Of a stretch of 16,072 bases of DNA, positions 13,636-16,072 are shown piece after piece. Under the pieces are notes generated by a model, which saw nothing but the letters and a program-made list of their open reading frames with translations, was not told where the DNA came from and ran no database searches. Every line of letters starts with the position of its first letter. Position 1 is the first letter of the stretch. The position numbers were made by a program, and so were the translations under genes. Source of the DNA: Bacillota bacterium (GTDB taxonomy: Bacteria > Bacillota > Clostridia > Lachnospirales > Lachnospiraceae); the NCBI GenBank assembly GCA_023420935.1, contig JAEZUR010000006.1:1-16072 (forward strand), in the 5' to 3' direction.

Positions 13636-14424
13636 ATGGGAGAACTACTTAATATAAATCAACTTAGTTATTCATACCATAATCTTTCTGGAGAAACCCA
13701 GGCACTTGCCAATATTTCTTTCCAAGTTGAGGAAGGCGAATTTCTTGCAATTGTAGGTACCAGCGGTTGTGGAAAATCCACTCTCTTGAATCTGATTGCT
13801 GGACTAATTGAACCCAGCAACGGTACCATTGAAATAGAGGGGCAACCCCAAGGAAATTCTCAAAAAAATATTGGGTATATGCTGCAGAAAGATCATTTAT
13901 TGGAATGGCGAACCACTCTGAAAAATATTACTTTAGGGTTGGAAATTCAAAATAAATTAACTGAAAATAGTTATATGATGATTAATAAAATGCTAGAAAC
14001 TTATGGATTAATCACCTTTAAAGATGCAAAACCCTCCGAGCTATCCGGTGGTATGAGACAGAGAGCTGCCCTAATTCGTACTCTATTATTAGAACCCGAT
14101 ATTCTTTTATTAGACGAACCCTTTTCTGCTCTAGATTACCAAACTAGATTAAGTGTATCTGATGATATATGGCAGATTATCCGAAAGGAACAAAAAACTG
14201 CCATTCTCATCACCCATGATATATCTGAAGCAATCAGTATGGCAGATCGGATTGTCATATTAACTGACCGCCCAGGTACGGTCAAACGAATCCTTCCGAT
14301 TCATCTAACAACAGATGGTCCAAGGACTCCTTTTAAATCCAGAAGCGCTCCCGAATTTAAAGATTATTTCAATTTAATATGGGAGGAGCTAAATGACCAT
14401 GAAGTTAAGCAATCGTCGTCTTAA
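13636..14424 (+). CDS. ABC importer ATPase of the nitrate/sulfonate/taurine (SsuB/TauB/ThiZ) group
   Basis: A 262-residue ATPase energising uptake with the permease that follows. Motifs: Walker A GTSGCGKST (41-49), Q-loop Gln84, signature LSGGM (136-140), Walker B DILLLDEP (155-162) with DYQTR after the D-loop, and H-loop His194. The DRPGTVKRI segment (211-219) is characteristic of the SsuB/TauB/ThiZ subgroup. TGGAGGAG precedes the ATG. It overlaps the permease gene by 32 nt, an unusually long overlap that implies tight coupling. The substrate (sulfonate, taurine, nitrate, thiamine precursor or similar) cannot be decided because no binding protein or riboswitch is present in the window. Confidence 0.9.
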   Translation: MGELLNINQLSYSYHNLSGETQALANISFQVEEGEFLAIVGTSGCGKSTLLNLIAGLIEPSNGTIEIEGQPQGNSQKNIGYMLQKDHLLEWRTTLKNITLGLEIQNKLTENSYMMINKMLETYGLITFKDAKPSELSGGMRQRAALIRTLLLEPDILLLDEPFSALDYQTRLSVSDDIWQIIRKEQKTAILITHDISEAISMADRIVILTDRPGTVKRILPIHLTTDGPRTPFKSRSAPEFKDYFNLIWEELNDHEVKQSSS

Positions 14425-15226
14425 ATTAGCTGCAAAAGATATTCACTCCTCCGCTGCTCAGCGAGCGTACATTCAAAAGCATATTTTAAAACAACGTAAA
14501 ATTCGGATTTACCAATTTGTTATACTTTTCGCATTCATTGCTCTATGGGAAGTACTTGCTGATATAAAAGTCATTGACTCCTTTGTTTTCAGTAGCCCAT
14601 CTCGAGTAACCACTTCATTCCTCTCCATGGCAAAGGATGGAAGTATTTTCTTTCATATATGGGTTACCTTGTACGAGACTTTTTTAAGCTTTTTTCTAGT
14701 CATTGCATTCGGGTTACTCATCGCTGTATTACTGTGGTGGAATGACAGTATTTCTAAAGTGTTAGAGCCATACCTTGTGGTTTTAAATAGTTTACCGAAA
14801 TCTGCTTTAGCACCTGTGTTTATAGTATGGTTAGGGAATAATCGAAAAACTATTATTGTGGCTGCTGTATCGGTTGCCGTATTTGGTAGTATCATAACAT
14901 TATATACAGATTTTATTTCGGTAGAAGAAGATAAACTTAAATTGATCAAAACCCTTGGTGGAACGAAAAAAGATATCCTATTTAAGATAATATTGCCAAG
15001 CAATATCCCATCTCTCATCAGTGTGATGAAAGTTAACATTGGGTTATCATTAGTAGGCGTTATAATAGGTGAATTCCTAGCCGCCAAATCTGGACTTGGT
15101 TATCTGATTATCTATGGTAGTCAGGTATTTAAATTAGATTGGGTTATTATGTCCATTGTAATTTTATGTATTATGGCAACAGGGCTTTATCAATTGTTGG
15201 CTCATTTTGAAAAGAAATACAGCTAG
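14393..15226 (+). CDS. ABC importer permease of the SsuC/TauC/ThiX group
   Basis: A 277-residue binding-protein-dependent permease. After a basic ~38-residue N-terminal extension come about six spans (about 40-57, 88-114, 125-147, 152-172, 212-232, 250-270). The EAA motif that docks with the ATPase is at about 178-206 (EEDKLKLIKTLGGTKKDILF onward). The NSLPKSALAPVFIVWLGNN segment (132-150) is typical of the nitrate/sulfonate/taurine permease subgroup. The ATG at 14393 is preceded by GGGAGG six nt upstream; a second in-frame ATG at 14399 is too far downstream to be preferred. It is last gene of the operon, with no substrate-binding protein downstream before the tRNA gene. Confidence 0.9.
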   Translation: MTMKLSNRRLKLAAKDIHSSAAQRAYIQKHILKQRKIRIYQFVILFAFIALWEVLADIKVIDSFVFSSPSRVTTSFLSMAKDGSIFFHIWVTLYETFLSFFLVIAFGLLIAVLLWWNDSISKVLEPYLVVLNSLPKSALAPVFIVWLGNNRKTIIVAAVSVAVFGSIITLYTDFISVEEDKLKLIKTLGGTKKDILFKIILPSNIPSLISVMKVNIGLSLVGVIIGEFLAAKSGLGYLIIYGSQVFKLDWVIMSIVILCIMATGLYQLLAHFEKKYS

Positions 15227-15306
15227 AATTTGTATCATATTATTATCTAAATATAATTATATGGTTTGTATGTTATTTAATTAATATTTGGTATAACCCG
15301 TTTTTG

Positions 15307-15340
15307 ATAAAAGTGCTCTTTTTTTCGAGAGTGCTTTTAT
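15307..15340 (+). terminator. Probable terminator of the importer operon
   Basis: A 13-bp stem with G-T pairs (ATAAAAGTGCTCT 15307-15319 with AGAGTGCTTTTAT 15328-15340) surrounds a T-rich loop. The stem itself is preceded by a T-run and followed by TAATTA, so the termination signal is somewhat atypical and it may work better on the opposite strand. Confidence 0.55.
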
Positions 15341-15429
15341 TAATTATGGCCTCAATTATAATTCAATCAAGGTACTATGTGTAAGAATTTAAATCATTAG
15401 ATTTGTGGAAATAAATTTACAAAATGGAC

Positions 15430-15458
15430 TTGATTCATAGTAAAATTTGTAATAGAAT
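15430..15458 (+). promoter_or_regulatory. Promoter of the tRNA-Thr gene
   Basis: TTGATT (15430-15435), a 17-bp spacer and TAGAAT (15453-15458) place the start near 15465, about 40 nt before the mature tRNA 5' end. Confidence 0.6.
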
Positions 15459-15504
15459 ATTATAGGATTAAGAAAAAGTATGAAATAATAAAACTTTTTC
15501 TTTT

Positions 15505-15577
15505 GCTGGAATAGCTCAGTTGGTAGAGCACTTCACTCGTAATGAAGGGGTCGAGGGTTCAAGTCCCTTTTTCAGCT
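15505..15577 (+). tRNA. tRNA-Thr (anticodon CGT)
   Basis: A full cloverleaf can be drawn. The acceptor stem is GCTGGAA with TTTCAGC (one G-T pair), the D-arm contains AGCTCAGTTGGTAGAGC, and the anticodon stem CTTCA/TGAAG encloses loop CTCGTAA with anticodon CGT, which reads ACG (Thr). The T-arm is GAGGG-TTCAAGT-CCCTT. The discriminator base is T and the 3' CCA is not encoded, so it must be added. The gene is single, not in a cluster. Confidence 0.95.
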
Positions 15578-15611
15578 TACTTTAACACAATACAGTAATA
15601 TATTTATTATT

Positions 15612-15640
15612 GCTCTTGGCTTGTAACCAAGGGCTTTTTT
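15612..15640 (+). terminator. Intrinsic terminator after tRNA-Thr
   Basis: GCTCTTGG (15612-15619) pairs with CCAAGGGC (15627-15634, one G-T pair) around a 7-nt loop, followed by six T residues. Confidence 0.88.
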
Positions 15641-15786
15641 AATTTGATCTTATATTTATTAAGAAAATCCAATTGGTATTGCCTTCCAAAATAAAATACA
15701 CATACCAAATTCAAATCAAGGTGTTAATGTATCAAATATATCAAAACTAGCATAGATATGAAGTAAATAATTCTTATGAGGATCAT

Positions 15787-16072
15787 ATGGATATATATGT
15801 TGTGCAGTCTGGTGATACCATTGAATCTATTGCAAATAAATTTGAAATTACAGTGGAACGGCTAATAAGCGATAATGGCTTAATTAATCCCAATACATTA
15901 GTGCCTGGTCAAGCTATCGTTATCTTATATCCCAAACAGACTTATATAGTTAAGCAGGGTGATACTTTAGCAAACATTGCCGAGATAAACAACATCTCTC
16001 TAATGCAGCTACTTAGGAACAACCCATTTTTATATGATAGAGAGTTTTTTTATCCAGGTGAAACATTAGTGA
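15787..16072 (+). CDS. Tandem LysM-domain protein, 5' part only (SleL/YaaH-like start)
   Basis: The reading frame is open from the ATG at 15787 to the window edge (95 codons visible) and has no stop, so the gene continues beyond it. A TGAGGATC site precedes the ATG. The visible part is two LysM peptidoglycan-binding repeats. The first is residues about 3-48 (YVVQSGDTIESIANKF ... LVPGQAIVIL); the second starts at about 53 (YIVKQGDTLANIAEINN ... FFYPGETLV). There is no signal peptide before the first LysM, which is the layout of spore-coat or cortex enzymes such as SleL/YaaH, where LysM repeats are followed by a GH18 domain. The catalytic part is outside the window, so that identity is an inference only. 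Confidence 0.85.
   Translation, partial: MDIYVVQSGDTIESIANKFEITVERLISDNGLINPNTLVPGQAIVILYPKQTYIVKQGDTLANIAEINNISLMQLLRNNPFLYDREFFYPGETLV

Larger units (their letters stand above)
15227..15504. other. AT-rich spacer with terminator and tRNA promoter
   Basis: This ~280-bp gap holds a terminator-like hairpin (15307-15340) and a promoter for the tRNA gene (15430-15458). Just before the tRNA is an AT-only stem (GAAAAAGT 15472-15479 with ACTTTTTC 15493-15500). Nothing coding is seen. Confidence 0.6.

Noticed and set aside
14653..15087. Minus-strand open frame of 144 codons inside the importer permease
   Set aside because: It is fully antisense to a permease with clear family motifs and has no ribosome binding site or recognisable domain.
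15472..15504. AT-only hairpin followed by TTTT just before the tRNA, considered as an attenuator
   Set aside because: The stem has only two G-C pairs and is unlikely to terminate transcription; it may just reflect base composition of the tRNA leader.
4535..15745. A 20-base exact match (ATGTATCAAATATATCAAAA) between the GNAT coding region (about 4538) and the gap before the LysM gene (about 15727)
   Set aside because: It is low-complexity AT-rich sequence that in the first copy simply encodes family residues (MYQIYQN). No flanking similarity was found, so chance is the better explanation.
1..16072. CRISPR array, insertion sequence, prophage or integrase signatures
   Set aside because: No regularly spaced direct repeats, transposase, recombinase or phage structural genes were found on either strand.

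Overview
The window looks like a piece of a low-G+C Firmicutes chromosome, most likely a clostridial/Lachnospiraceae organism. The basis is strong AT bias, A/T-rich codon use, strong GGAGG-type ribosome binding sites, TG-extended -10 promoters, and protein families typical of that group. These include a YqhD/butanol-dehydrogenase-type alcohol dehydrogenase, a CmpB-type membrane protein, the radical SAM/DUF4130 DNA-repair pair, and a LysM protein of the type found on spore coats. No phage, plasmid, transposase, rRNA or CRISPR array was seen.

Layout. (1) 1-2900: a small membrane protein (+) converges on an alcohol dehydrogenase-HD hydrolase operon (-). This block is bracketed by ~105-bp inverted repeats (132-236 and 2666-2770), and the right copy continues into a ~200-nt palindrome (2689-2891). 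(2) 3014-5375 (+): an operon of a glycerophosphodiester phosphodiesterase, a HAD phosphatase/GNAT acetyltransferase fusion and a small acidic protein, ending in a clear terminator. (3) 5440-7970 (-): a tiny lipoprotein, and upstream of it the DUF4130 + radical SAM (HhH-containing) pair thought to act in DNA repair. The pair's promoter is flanked by two LexA/DinR-like boxes. (4) 8089-11324 (-): two ABC-2 permeases and their ATPase, divergent from (5) 11816-13545 (+): a NarL-type histidine kinase/response regulator pair. The five genes together resemble the B. subtilis LnrJK/LnrLMN (YfiJK/YfiLMN) antibiotic-sensing and efflux module. The ~490-bp divergent region holds two hairpins with unrelated stems but a shared core in opposite orientation. 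(6) 13636-15226 (+): ATPase and permease of a sulfonate/nitrate/thiamine-precursor-type ABC importer, with no binding protein in the window. (7) 15505-15577: tRNA-Thr(CGT) with its own promoter and terminator. (8) 15787 to the right edge: start of a tandem LysM protein that runs off the window.

How the genes work together: most operons are ordinary housekeeping or stress functions. The two most coherent systems are the two-component/ABC-2 exporter module (sense an envelope-active compound, induce the exporter) and the putatively SOS-controlled radical SAM/DUF4130 pair. The least explained DNA is the set of foldback elements (132-236/2666-2891 and 11518-11761), which no gene accounts for.
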